Source of the DNA: Ignelater luminosus
Taxonomy: Eukaryota > Arthropoda > Insecta > Coleoptera > Elateridae
Assembly (NCBI GenBank): GCA_011009095.1
Contig: VTPC01000027.1
Span: forward strand, 96,622-160,621
Direction: 5' to 3'
DNA length: 64,000 nt
This document shows, piece after piece, positions 39,079 to 49,957 of the stretch. The translations under genes and the position numbers were made by a program. The first letter of the stretch is position 1, and each line of letters opens with the position of its first letter. Below the pieces are notes generated by a model, which saw only the letters and a list, made by a program, of their open reading frames with translations, did not search any database and was not told the origin of the DNA.

Positions 39079-39304
39079 ATTAAAGTGGTCCTCGCATGCA
39101 CAAAGAGTTGATGCTTTGGAAAATTCGGGTGGATCACGCCGCACTGCTGCTAACCATAAAGTTTTTTGTTTTATGTTATAAGGAATATAAAAAATAATTT
39201 GTTTGGATATTTTGAACTTGTACTTTCACATTCTGGTGTAATACACTATTTGCGATAATTTTTAACACTTTTCATTGAATTTATAAGAATTCACGAACAT
39301 AAAT

Positions 39305-39335
39305 TTATTTATTTTATTTATTTATTTATTTAAAT
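39305..39335 (-). repeat. (AAAT)n tail of the LINE
   Basis: Imperfect ATTT units on the plus strand, equal to AAAT units at the 3' end of the minus-strand LINE. Confidence 0.8.
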
Positions 39336-39845
39336 ATTTGTGAACCCAACAGGTAAGTACCAAATAAAGGGTTTCACACTGATACATGTTTCTCCATTGA
39401 GGGTAAAACAATAAAAATGAAATATAAAACAAAAGAATAATATTTGAACTTGCTGACTATTTCCCTTAGAAAATTTCATCCAATAAAAAAAGCATCAACT
39501 CTCAATTAATTACTTTTTCGTTTCTTGAGATTTTTAAGTGATTTTTTGTTTGGAAGTATTTTAGAGAAAATTTTCTTTGGGAAATATAAGACAGAGATTG
39601 AGTTAAATCTATAAAAAACAACTGATTATTTAGATACGAGAGGTATAACATTCAGTAAATAAAATGATGGCAAGAAAGACAAGTACTTAACTAAGCTATC
39701 ACAGTTTGTACTTAAAACTTTGTAAAAGTGGTGTATATCAATAGTCAATAAATATTTAATTTCTAAATAAACATGCAACAAGGTACAGTATATAACAATA
39801 CAATATTTAACAGTAACAACGACTTATACGTAGCACCAGCTGTGT

Positions 39846-42722
39846 TTATTTCTCGATTGCGGTTTGCTTTAAATTACGTTTAAATTGATTGAAAGTTGAT
39901 CCAAAAATGTTAATGTCGGTAGAAATGTTATTATACTGTTTACACATACTGATAAGTGGGGATTGCAAGCGATAATTTGTTTTTGGAGTGTTGTACTGTA
40001 ACAAGGCAGTTTGCCTGGTTTGACGTGAAGATATACCAAAATCTATTAAGAGTAGTAGTTTTTGATCATTAATTAATCCATTAATAATCTTATATAGGAA
40101 ACACATTTGCGCGTCCTGCCTTCTTTTTTGTAACGAAACTACTTTAAAATAGTTTAATAGTTGTTGGTAAGTTCCTTCAAATTTTTTATTTTCATTTTTA
40201 TAATAACAGTAATTTAGAAATTTCTTCTGAATTCTTTCAATTTTCAAAATTTGGTATGTGTAGTAAGGATTCCATAAGATAGACTTATATTCCAACTTAG
40301 TTCTTACTAAGGTGTTAAAGACAATGTGCAGACTGTTTGTATTATTAAAATCTTTAGTAATTCTAATAAGAAAGCCAAGACTTCTACAACACTCACGTAC
40401 TATGCTTTCAATATGGGCATTAAATGTTAATTTCTGATCAAAAATTACACCAAGGTCTTGTACTTCAGATTTCCTTTGTAGAACCGTACTATTTAATGTA
40501 TAAGCAAAATTTATAACGTTAGTTTTCCTGGCAATAGTTATCAGAACACATTTATTAATATTAAAAAGTAAATTATTTTGAATTGACCAATCGTAAATTG
40601 TATTTAAATCAGTTTGAAGTTGATATGAATCATTTACCGTCCGAATCTCTTTAAAAATCTTAAGGTCGTCTGCATAAATTAAATACTTAGAATTTTGAAT
40701 GTTAGTTGCAATGTCATTTATAAAAATTAAGAAAAGTAGGGACCCAAGATTTGATCCTTGAGGAACCCCTGAAGTTGCAGAAAACGTATAGGATTTATAT
40801 CCAAAGTATTCTACAAACTGTTGTCTGCCACTTAAGTAGGATTCGAATAAATTTAGTAATCTCTTCGTAAAACCAATATTAGATAACTTATTTAATAACA
40901 GTGTAATGTCTACCTTATCAAATGCTTTACAAAAGTCGGTGTATATAACATCTAGTTGGTTTCTACATTCTAGTATATCAGAAGCTTTTTGTGTGAAATG
41001 AAACAAGTTAGTAGCTGCTGACCTCCCTTTCATAAACCCGTGCTGATTTAAATTTATACTGTGTTTGACATAGTGGAATATATTATTGTATAATATTGAT
41101 TCATAGACTTTAGCGAAATTAGATACGATAGATATTGGTCTGTAATTTTTTATTAATGTTTTATCTCCAGATTTATAAATGGGACATATTTTGGATGTGG
41201 ACCAGGCCAAAGGGAATGTTTCAGTTTCTATGGAATAATTAAATATATGATGCAATGCAATGCTAAGTGACTCTGAGCAACCCTTTACTATATACGTCGG
41301 AATACCATCTGGTCCCACTGATTTAGTATTTTTTAACGATTTAATTGTGTTTAATATTTCTCCTACAGTAATCATGTTAATGGTTATATGGTGCAAAGAT
41401 GAATCAGTACTTGAAGTTTTGATAAAGGTATTGGAAACTGGTAAATAAACACTCTTAAAATAATTTGCAAATTCATTTACTATATCCTGTTATTTTTCTA
41501 TTTTCTTATTATTTATATACATTGTTGTCGGTATGCTAGTTTTATCTTTCTTATTGTTAATGTAATTCCATAATGAGTGAGGATCATTGAAAAGTTGTGA
41601 TTGTACTGAATCAATATATTTTCTATAGGCATCACGTATTAATTGCTTTACTTTCTTCCTATATTCTTTATATTTATTGTTATAATATTCACTTTTTGTT
41701 TTATTATATTTAAGCATACATCTTTCTTTAAGTTTTATGTGTTTAATAATTTGCTGATTAAACCATATTGGGTATTTATTATTATGTTTTATTGTTTTTG
41801 GCACCGTTAGTTCAAAGATACTATAAAGTATATCATAAAATAGTTTTACTTTATTGTTTATATCATTAGTTTGATTCAGCACATCCCAACTGATTTCTTC
41901 AATTAGTTCATACATTAATGTAAAATTAGCTTTTTTAAAATTATATATTTGAATTTCGTTAACCTTCAGATTCCCCTTTCTGTTTGTTTGTACATTGATA
42001 CTAATTGATAAAGTTGGATGATAACTGTCCTCATTTATTAACAGATTTAATTCGCGTTCTACTTCTCAATTCATATTAGACAGTACCACATCCAAAATGC
42101 GATCCATTGAGTTTAATACGTAATTTCTCTGAGTTAAGTTCATATAATCGATAAAAGTAATGTAATTTTGTAACAGTGTAGTACTATTTGACGCAGGCTT
42201 ATTCTGATAATATGCCAGTTCTGGAATGTTTAGATCCCCTAAAATTAACAAATTTGAATCTAATAAAAAGTATGAACTACTCACATATTCGAATCATTCC
42301 TCATATTCATTCATTTTCTGAGCTGGTGGTACGCATAATACTAGAAGATAAAAGTGGTACGAATTATTAGCAACTTTAACACACACTATGTCTATATTTC
42401 TGAAAATGTGGGAAATGTGTATCTGTTCCGATTTATAAGTTTCAGGAACCGCTACTAGCACTCCACCGCCTTTTTCTTTTCCAGATGTAAAGATATACCA
42501 GTCTTTCCTGTACACGTTGTAAAGGTTAGCGTCAAATATCTCACTACTTGCTATCCCATTATGTAACCACGTTTCTGTTAAGCAAATAATTTTTTGTTCA
42601 GTAGAAACAACATTCAAATAAAAATCTATAATTTTTGTTCTCATTGCGCGAACATTTTGATAGTAAATAAATAAGTTATTGTTTTCACTATGATTATTAA
42701 TAATTTTTTTGTTTGGTTGTGA
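39846..42722 (-). pseudogene. LINE ORF2: endonuclease and reverse transcriptase
   Basis: A single frame runs the whole length, broken only by three stops: 42294-42296 (after NEYEE), 42066-42068 (after LSNMN) and 41490-41492 (after NKKIEK). There is no frameshift after 42644. The N-terminal APE-type endonuclease shows YYQNVRAMRTK, ICLTETWL, LILGDLNIP and DRILDVVLSN, with SYHPTLS where SDH-type motifs lie. A linker follows. The RT part is open for 516 codons (41396-39846): VGPDGIPTYIVK, NYRPISIV, GFMKGRSAATNL, VIYTDFCKAFDKVD, TSGVPQGSNLGSLLFLIFIN and the catalytic YADD in LIYADDLKIF. Thumb-like and C-terminal regions (KLEYKSILWNPYY, RIQKKFLNYCYY) are present. The enzyme nicks DNA and copies LINE RNA at the target. 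The start is uncertain because the frame continues upstream of ATG 42644 and overlaps the ORF1 end. Confidence 0.88.
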
Positions 42723-42739
42723 TTGCGACGGTGTACAAT

Positions 42740-43255
42740 TTATAAAAACGATTGTCTGTGCAATCTTAATCCTTGCAGTTCTTCATCTGTTTGTGGTAAA
42801 TTTGGATAGAGCGCTGAAGATGCTGTTTGACCCAGTTGAAAATTATTATTGGATTTAATAGAAGTTACATTTTCTGAAATTGTTATTAAATTTGAATAAT
42901 TAATCCACTGCATTTTATTACTTATTGATCTTTCAGTCTGTGTAATTAGTTGCGATAATCTAAAACTCAATTTCTTTTTTCCCTTTGAATTTAAGTGTCT
43001 ACCATGAAAAGTAAAGTCTGTCTTATTCATTATGGTGTTGATATCAAATAATGAAAAGTTCTGCTTTCCTACCACAAGTTCGTTATATATTTGTAAATTG
43101 ATCTTATATGTAAACTCATTTAAGACTGGTAGACCCTTCCAGTATGGGACGGCAATTATTATGACATTTGTACTTTCGATATTATTTATAGTTGACAAAT
43201 TATCAGTAGTAACTAGTAGTAGTAAATACTCATAAACACGATGCTTTTTACCGAC
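42740..43255 (-). pseudogene. LINE ORF1, C-terminal esterase-like part
   Basis: The frame reads KHRVYEYLLLLVTTDN, STNVIIIAVPYWKGLPVLNE, SLFDINTIMNKTDFTFHGRH, LNSKGKKKLSFRLSQLI and ends with a TAA at 42740. The pattern of a central hydrophobic strand and a late D-x2-H in 'DFTFHGRHLN-KGK' fits the SGNH/esterase domain known in ORF1 of CR1-like LINEs. The open frame extends to 43288, but its first residues (TSLSRQIARSVG) are encoded by the flanking element, so the true N-terminus, usually with a zinc or PHD finger, is lost. Confidence 0.65.
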
Positions 43256-43268
43256 TGACCGCGCAATT

Positions 43269-43303
43269 TGTCTAGAAAGTGACGTCACAAGCCGCGCGCA
43301 TGC
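43269..43303 (-). promoter_or_regulatory. Right end: NRF1-like and CRE-like motifs
   Basis: On the minus strand GCATGCGCGC is followed by TGTGACGTCACTTTCTAGAC. This matches the left end at 36201-36235 in order and spacing, and points toward the THAP gene, whose ATG would lie roughly 60 bp away without the LINE. Confidence 0.5.
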
Positions 43304-43872
43304 TCAAATACGTTTTTAAGTTTGAATGAATTTCTTTTATAACATCATTAATAATAAAAATTTCGCAAAAAAAATTAGATTTCATATGTAATTGTACACC
43401 ATTATTCTTGTTATGACTAAATAATTATGAAAATTGGGCAAGAACCCTATTAGTGTAAACAAAAAATATCCAAAATAAATTTTTTTTAGGACTTATTTAT
43501 GCAAGTTTTTTTTACTGCAGAAAGGTAACATGTCCACATTACAAATTTGACAGCTAAGCTAGGTTTAAAAGCAAAAATCAAATTTATTTTGTACTAAACC
43601 TAGGAGATGTCGCAAGGAATGTATTGCCGAAAATTTGGGTTACAAAGATTTTTGTCGAAACTAGGAAGTTTTATTAGCTTCTTAAACATTTATAAAAATG
43701 TGACATGTCACCATTTGCAACTGAAAAATATAAATCAAGAAAATACACTTAAGAAATTTATAAAATAAATAAGGAAAAAAACAAATAAATAAAATTCTCA
43801 ATCCGTCTGCAAGACGTCTAGCAACACTATTGAGGTTGGCTCTAAGCTGTACGTGCGTATATCAGACTTCAA

Positions 43873-44319
43873 TGATGGCGGATGATCGCGCTAATCCACC
43901 TATCTTTGTGTTGTTACTAAAAATCTCAGGTTCTTTTGTTTTGCAATTGCTTATATGTTTGGAACATCCTTGTGAAAAAAATCCTTCGGACAAATGTGGT
44001 AAGTAATGTGGTAATAATATTGTCCAATTGTTGTATGTTAACACCTGTTGTTTTGTTGCAGGCTTTTGTTCATTAAACAATGTAAATGTTTTAACAAAGC
44101 TATTTGAATATTATCATTCTGTACAAGTTGTTTTTATTTGAACGCCAGCCAGGTAAGTTGTACACAATTTATGAAGTTTGCTTATTAATTGTTTTTATTT
44201 TGCAGATTTGGATAAACTTTGTACAAAGACTGCTTTCGATAAATAAACTTTTTAACATTGAAAAGATAAAATTTGTTAAAATATTCTCTTTTATAGAAAT
44301 TTATTTAAATTACCTGTGA
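43873..44319 (+). other. Possible chain of three small exons, unidentified
   Basis: An ATG at 43873 opens MADDRANPPIFVLLLKISGS .. ICLEHPCEKNPSDKCG and stops at a GTAAGT donor (43998). A TTTGTTGCAG acceptor follows near 44060, and the joined frame reads CGFCSLNNVNVLTKLFEYYH .. VFI, then TGA, before another GTAAGT at 44153. A third acceptor TTTTGCAG precedes 44206. Spacing of Cys and His (CLEHPC, CGFC) hints at a small metal-binding protein. I do not recognise the family, and the in-frame TGA suggests decay. It may be a shadow of a minus-strand frame. Confidence 0.25.
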
Positions 44320-47300
44320 CAAAGTAATTCAATTATTGAAACACTGGCTATTGCTTTAGCTATTTCAGTATTTGTAATTGGAAAACATGAATTACCACAA
44401 ATTTTGCCCTTTTGTTTATTGCATTCATTGTTAGCACAATATTTCTTTGGTTTAAATTGTTCATGGTAGTTTGCTATGATGGGCTTTGTAGTGGCATAGT
44501 TATGCTTTATCACATTGCACACTAGAGCAAAACTATTATTAATTTTATTTAATTGCTGTTGTTTTGTTGATAGCTAATGATTTTATTGCTAATGTACCCT
44601 GTGTGTTTTATTTGTAGATTTCCTTTACGCTGAATTAAAAGTTGCACAATTTACTAAAATAACGCCTAAGTTTCCATAATGTATTTCATGTTTATTTCCT
44701 TACAATCTATTAATTCTTTTATAAAGATTATTTGATTATTCTTACATCCTATTTCTCTTCAAAGTATAACTCGACCTTAAAATGTTTTCTGGCTCACTTT
44801 TCGATTTATTTTAAACACTTTTAATTTGTTATTTCTCAATAAATATACAGTATAATGAGCTTGTTTGTATATACTACAAAATACATTTATTATTATTAAC
44901 TTTTGAATGAATATTACAATAATTTCACAAGAGTTGAATCACTCTATTTTATGACAAATGGTGACTAGTTGTTTTAGCACGTCACTTATTCTTTTTCTCT
45001 CCTTCAGTGTTCTTATTCTTCAAATAGTGCATATAGAGCGATACTTGAAATTTTCTACTGCTACGACATTGTGCTATTTTTGTACCCATAGATTTTAAAT
45101 TAGTTATAAAAATTCAAAAATAATCAAATCTTTTCTTAACGTGTTATGAAAATTCATAAATAATAAAATCTTTCTTTATTATTACTAACCATTCCTTATG
45201 TACATACGTTATTTTCTTTAGGAATTATATTTTATCTTTTCCCTGTAAAATAAATGCTCTTGTTTAACGTTCTTTTATATTGGTCGATTTACGGCTTGGT
45301 AACAATATTTCTTTCTCGAATTCTATAACAAAATGTTTTCTTGTATTCTGAGCAGAAATATATTCGGGCATTAAATATTGTTAAAATTACCTCTAATTTC
45401 GTATTTCATAAATTTAAATATCCTGTTTCGAAGAAATTTCATCCCTTTATCTTTTAGTTTTATGCTTTTTTAGATCATAAAACTGTCACTTTGTCTACCC
45501 AGGACAAGATTTATTTTTATGTTTGTTCTGTTAATTGAACAGGGCAATGCTCGAACTACCTCGCCCTCTCGTTATTTGATTTGGTGGCTTTGATGTGATG
45601 AATCCCGGCTTAGCAATAATCTGCTAGACCCACCCCTCTGGGGATTGAAGAATTCTCACTTCGATCGAGAGTTCAGAAGTTCGATGAAAAACTGCAAATA
45701 AGCAACACACGCGCACCACGCGTTTATTATGTGTGAAAGTTTGGGACTTGGAAAATTTCGCGTGATATAGGGATCTATTCCAAGTGTTTGGATAGCATCC
45801 AAGCAGGTGAAAGACAGCTTGAGGGTGCACGACGCGAATTCTTTCTGTCATAGTTAAATATTTATTGATAATCCCTGGAATGTAGCAGATGTGTTACTGC
45901 CGTTAGCATGTAAATCAAATCTCGCCTTATCGGCAAACCTACCAAACTAAATTCACATCGAACTCACAGTTGAATTACCGTACCGCCTCTCATGTTATTT
46001 CATTTCTTTCGAAGGAACTAGCGTTGTTATCGTGTTTCTTGTATCTATACCGTCCGGTCGAATCTCCACGAGTTTTGTACTGCTTCGCTCTCTAAAGACA
46101 GTTAAAGACAGTCAACATCTACCTTAAATTTAAAAAGGTATGTGAATGTCATCTTTCCCTGGCAAATTTAATGTATTAGTCATAAGAGAAATCTTGTGTA
46201 AACCAGTGCAGTGAATTGGTTGTAATTTGTGCCATAAATGTGGATCTCTACTGAATAGTTCCAGTATTACGGTAAATACTTCTACCCCTTTTAAAACTGT
46301 ATCTTATAAAGAAGCTGACGTTGGCGCATCAAACTTGCTAAGGTACCTGTATTTCATTGTATCGTCACCAGTTGCTTTAGATAAAAATACCCTAACATTC
46401 ACGTTACTGTAACATCGCTTCACATTGGTGAAACATCTTTTTTCACAGTAGTGGAAAGTTTGACGCATTATTTCACAGTGGTGAAAAACTTTGTAATAAT
46501 GTTTATTTAAGAGGAATCCGTTATTTGCCACGTTTTAACGTAACTTTTCAGTTCTGAAATTTTATTGATCTTTATTCGTTTAATTGTGTACAGATAAAAT
46601 CAACAAAATTATTAATTTAGTTCTTCTCTTGTTAGTTTATCCAGGCAAGGCTCTGTTAACGTAAATTCCTGTTGTTTCATAATTTTGCAAAATTTCTTAA
46701 AGATTTATTTAGACAATTATCTAGATCCAAAGCTAAATGCAAAACACCTAGAGATCACGATCCCAGTAAGATTATAGTTATCACTTGTATTTTATCTTTT
46801 ATTTCTGTGTGTTTCCTTTACAAGTGACCGCAAAAATTTCTAATATCCACGAATGTCTTATTATTCAGACTTTATGTTGCCTTCATATTGCCGGATTTCT
46901 ATGCAATGCGCCTGGCCGATGGTTCATGCATATTAAAGAATTTATTGTGGCCATGTTTATTTCATGTTTACTTGTTGTACGTGCACTTTTATGTATTTAG
47001 CTTTTTCGTTATATGTTTTATGTTAAAACGATTATCAAGCAGTGTGAACCAGAACCGCTGTAATCTGTTTATTGTACCAATTTAATAGTCTGTTAATAGA
47101 TATTATCAACTTAAATTTTAGATTTTTTGTGGTATTATTATACACATAGATGGTTTCAGTGACTAGCTGTTTCGGAGACAAGGGACGTTGACCTTCACCT
47201 ACCTACATAACATCAGCTTATTGTCTCATTGGGAATGTAAGTATCTCAAGAAAGTGCAGTGCAAGCTCGATTCCGTCTACTTGTGTAGCGTTTGAACCTG

Positions 47301-48666
47301 TGATTCGACCTTGATAAGCATCTCGCCTCCTGACCTAGATACGTAGATCAGCTGCAGGGTCTCCCTTTTGAAATTAGATCACCGACTTTCTACTGCGCTT
47401 AGCGCCCTCTCGATTCCGAAACCCATAAAGATTCTTGTATCAATAGTTCCGTCTACCGCCGGCTCTAGGCCTTCCTCGCCCACGACCCGTCTTTGACTAT
47501 CAAAAGCTAGCAATGCAGGTGGCATACTGATTTTATATATGGTTGCGTATATCCTAGTTTTGCACGTAACAAATTTTAACATCTTTTTACCAGAATCTTA
47601 CTAAATTTACTAATTCTACCTAAGTAAACGTTAAATAAACTACATTATTCTAACAGATACTAACTGGACGTTATAACAAAATTTCACTACCGTTTAACAT
47701 ATTTGGGTGCAAATAATAGATTTATATAAGAAAAATCTTCCCACAACAATGGTCTGTTTTTCTCCAACTGTACCTGGTTTAAAAAATGACAAGGATAGAC
47801 GAAGCGCTGCCCTATTATGATCTACTGGCACTTTGAATAAAAGATAAATAAATTTGATTAGATTGCAATTATTTTACTGAAAGATTGGGAAGACAATGAT
47901 TATTATTTCAAACAGTAACATGTTTAGATAGATAGTAGATTATATTTCAAATTCAGTATATTGTGTTTATTTATAATAAAAAATGTTATTTTTTTCATCA
48001 TGGTAATATGTAAGGAGTAAAAATTACATCCCGAAAGAGAGATCTGATGTGACAACCAGTCACAAGACTTCAAGAGTTAAAACTTGAGAGTAAAATTTTC
48101 TGTAAGCATAGCCATGGCGTTACGTTGGTTATACCTAAGTATCTTTGCATCTCGTCAAACTTTTTTGGAATTGTTGAAAGTTGTTTTTTGGTTACCACAC
48201 AAGGAATGCGGCGTACGTAGTGATCAAAATGTTTGTCTAGAAATTTAAAAGACTTTAATCGCGTTGTATGATGTTTTTGTCAGGTATAATCTAGATACTT
48301 GACTTTTAGTATAACTTCAAGAGACAAGCCATAGAGGCAAAACTGTTTTAACCCTTTTACGCAAAAAGTTTGTTGGCAATATCATTTTTGATACAGTAGC
48401 ACCAAATTTGCTTTATACTACAATTGGTTATTTCATGTACTAACGTAGCTAATAATCATAGATCTTATCTTTCTTAAAGCCGCAAGAAACCATCAATGGT
48501 AAGAGAACATTATTAACAATGGCATAAACATTTCTATTTTCCTTACATTTCTTAAGAACTATTTGATTTAGATTATTCATAGTAATTGGAATGGTTCATC
48601 TAGCGTTTAAAAATGAAAGTAGAAATTTTTCATTTTTTTATAATAAACTTTACTGTAATATTACTA
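44320..48666. other. Non-coding stretch with palindrome cluster
   Basis: No recognised gene. The minus frame 44310-44522 has Cys-rich pieces (CANNECNKQKGKICGNSC) but no identifiable domain. GC-richer patches at 45540-45850 and 47230-47500 match nothing I know. A cluster of short palindromes lies at 46403-46486. Confidence 0.4.
46403..46486. repeat. Cluster of four short palindromes
   Basis: GTTACTGTAAC (46403-46413) is followed by three variants of TTTCACNNNGGTGAAA at about 46418-46433, 46438-46456 and 46470-46486. Three similar dyads in under 70 bp look like a repeated binding site or a degenerate tandem repeat. Confidence 0.5.
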
Positions 48667-49957
48667 TGTCCAGAAAGTAAGTTTATTTTCTATTTCCCAC
48701 CGTTGTAGCGATGCGATCGCAGTTCCGCACATGCGCGGCAATGACCTTGTATCGTTACTAAGCGATTGACGCCATTTTGAGTTAGTTATCTGCTGTTATC
48801 GTGTCCTAGTGCTTGTTTATAATGGCGAAGGTAATTGAAAATTCCGCCGATTGCGAGATTAGATCAGTGATTCGGTTTCTCAATGCGAAAAATTTGAAAA
48901 CAGTGGACATTCATCAACAGCTCTCTGAGGTGTATGAACAGAATGTAATGAGTTATTCTATGGTTGTGAGAAGGGTAAAAAAATTCAACAATGGCCGTGT
49001 AAACGTGCGCGATGAAGGAAGAAGTGGACGTCCATCATTGGTTAATGATGAACTTGTTCATGCAGTGAATGAAAAAATTAGAGGAAACCGTAAGTTTACG
49101 ATTTCTCTTCTTTCTATGGAATTTTCCCTAATTTCACGATCCCTTCTTCATGAAATTGATCATGACAAACTGGGATATCGAAAGCTTTGTGCACGCTTGG
49201 TACCGAAAACTCTTACCGAGGATCACAAGAAAAAACGCCTAGGTGCTGCTCTTGAATTTTTGCCTCGTTATCACAATGACTGGGACCATTTCCTTAACAG
49301 TATAGTGACTAGGGACGAGACTTGGGTAGCCTATGAGACACATGAGACAAAACGGCAGTCGATGGAATGCAGGCACACATCGTCACCAGCAAAGACAACA
49401 TCGAAGCCGAATTTGACAACCCGGAAAATCATGTGCACAGTGTTTTGGGACAGATGTGGTGTTCTTTTAGTGGACTTTCTACCACGGGGCAAAACAATTA
49501 CCGCTATTGCTTACTGTGATACGCTAAGCAAACGTGGAAAGCTCACTAGCGGCATTTTGTTGATTCATGACAATGCTCGCCCCCACACTGCAAACCTTAC
49601 ACAGCAACTTTTGACTCAATTTGGATGGGAACAATTTGACCACCCACCGTATAGTCCGAACCTTGCTCCCAGTGACTTCTTCCTGTTTTTAGGCCTAAAA
49701 TCAAACCTTGCTGGCAAGAAATTCAATGACGACGATGAGATTAAAAAACATGTTGCAACTTGGTTACAGTCACAGGCGTCAACGTTTTATGACGAAGGAA
49801 TACAAAAATTAGTACCACGCTACGATAAATGCTTACAAAATGGTGATAGCTATGTTGACTAATAGTTTTAAGTCTACAGATTCTTTTGCAATGAATTATT
49901 TTTCCTAATATACATTTGTTTTATTTTACCAGTAAAAATGAATTTACTTTCTGGACA
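48667..49957 (+). mobile_element. Mariner element, 1291 bp, full length
   Basis: The TIR is TGTCCAGAAAGTAAGTTTAT at the left; the right end's reverse complement is TGTCCAGAAAGTAAATTCAT. TA lies on each side (48665-48666 and 49958-49959), and AC/GT outside that is also symmetrical. Size and layout are typical of mariner, with one uninterrupted transposase gene. Confidence 0.93.
48822..49862 (+). CDS. Mariner transposase, open DD34D
   Basis: The protein has 346 residues from ATG 48822; the open frame also includes an upstream TTG at 48813, which I do not use. The N-terminal half holds two HTH segments (residues about 5-110), with SGRPS at 68-72 and the linker ARLVPKTLTEDHKK (134-147), where most mariners have WVPHEL. 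The catalytic Asp residues are D165 (VTRDETWV), D250 (LIHDNARPH) and D285 (LAPSDFFLF), with exactly 34 residues between the last two. YSPN replaces the common YSPDL. About ten residues appear to be missing between YCDTL and GKLTSG (231-244) relative to other mariners, an in-frame deletion near 49525. No stop or frameshift is present, so a protein could be made. Whether it is active is doubtful because of the deletion and the altered linker. Confidence 0.85.
   Translation: MAKVIENSADCEIRSVIRFLNAKNLKTVDIHQQLSEVYEQNVMSYSMVVRRVKKFNNGRVNVRDEGRSGRPSLVNDELVHAVNEKIRGNRKFTISLLSMEFSLISRSLLHEIDHDKLGYRKLCARLVPKTLTEDHKKKRLGAALEFLPRYHNDWDHFLNSIVTRDETWVAYETHETKRQSMECRHTSSPAKTTSKPNLTTRKIMCTVFWDRCGVLLVDFLPRGKTITAIAYCDTLSKRGKLTSGILLIHDNARPHTANLTQQLLTQFGWEQFDHPPYSPNLAPSDFFLFLGLKSNLAGKKFNDDDEIKKHVATWLQSQASTFYDEGIQKLVPRYDKCLQNGDSYVD

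Larger units (their letters stand above)
37230..39275 (-). pseudogene. THAP zinc finger plus DDE_Tnp_4-like transposase (broken)
   Basis: Exon 1 (39079-39275) starts MKSVKNYRK, has a TAG, then CITPECESTSSKYPNKLFF and, after a frame change, KQKTLWLAAVRRDPPEFSK and CACEDHFN, ending at GTAAGT. Exon 2 starts after TTTTAG at 38091 with LKQDIKNYIKFQLMDGSKK. The phase-0 join gives CEDHFNLKQDIKNYIKF, the usual THAP end (C-x4-C ... C-x2-H). A linker follows (LTPTTPRKALVKRSRQHLVN, then a Ser/Thr-rich part). At 37594-37409 the frame reads YLGVPEHSFFIINLLVKYTP and, shifted, KKIRTGHTFAELQ, then LLPTAFIAK and VQLIID: the HTH and first catalytic Asp region of DDE_Tnp_4 transposases. Stops and frameshifts are many and the rest of the catalytic domain is missing. 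It is the presumed transposase of the 36.2-43.3 kb element. Confidence 0.7.
39303..43255 (-). mobile_element. CR1/Jockey-like LINE, 5'-truncated, about 3.95 kb
   Basis: On the minus strand the order is ORF1 end (esterase-like), ORF2 (endonuclease, linker, reverse transcriptase), about 540 bp of 3' UTR, and an AAAT-rich tail (39305-39335). The 5' boundary is inferred at about 43240-43260, where ORF1 homology stops and the sequence becomes the end of the THAP/YqaJ element. No target duplication is obvious. It inserted between that element's promoter-like end and the THAP start codon. Confidence 0.85.
36200..43305. mobile_element. Decayed ISL2EU-like two-gene transposon, nested insertions
   Basis: Two spliced, convergent genes lie between matching inverted ends: a YqaJ-associated-type gene on plus (from 36331) and a THAP/DDE_Tnp_4 transposase on minus (from 39275). 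The ends (36215-36235 and 43269-43289) match at 20 of 21 bases and both have GCATGC just outside. A foldback MITE (38124-39004) and a LINE (about 39303-43255) interrupt it. Without them the element is about 2.3 kb, too short for two complete proteins, so both genes are 3'-truncated and the element is internally deleted. Pairing of a transposase with a YqaJ protein is what I recall for ISL2EU elements; the THAP finger and this convergent layout are observations from the sequence. Exact termini and target duplication could not be fixed. Confidence 0.6.
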
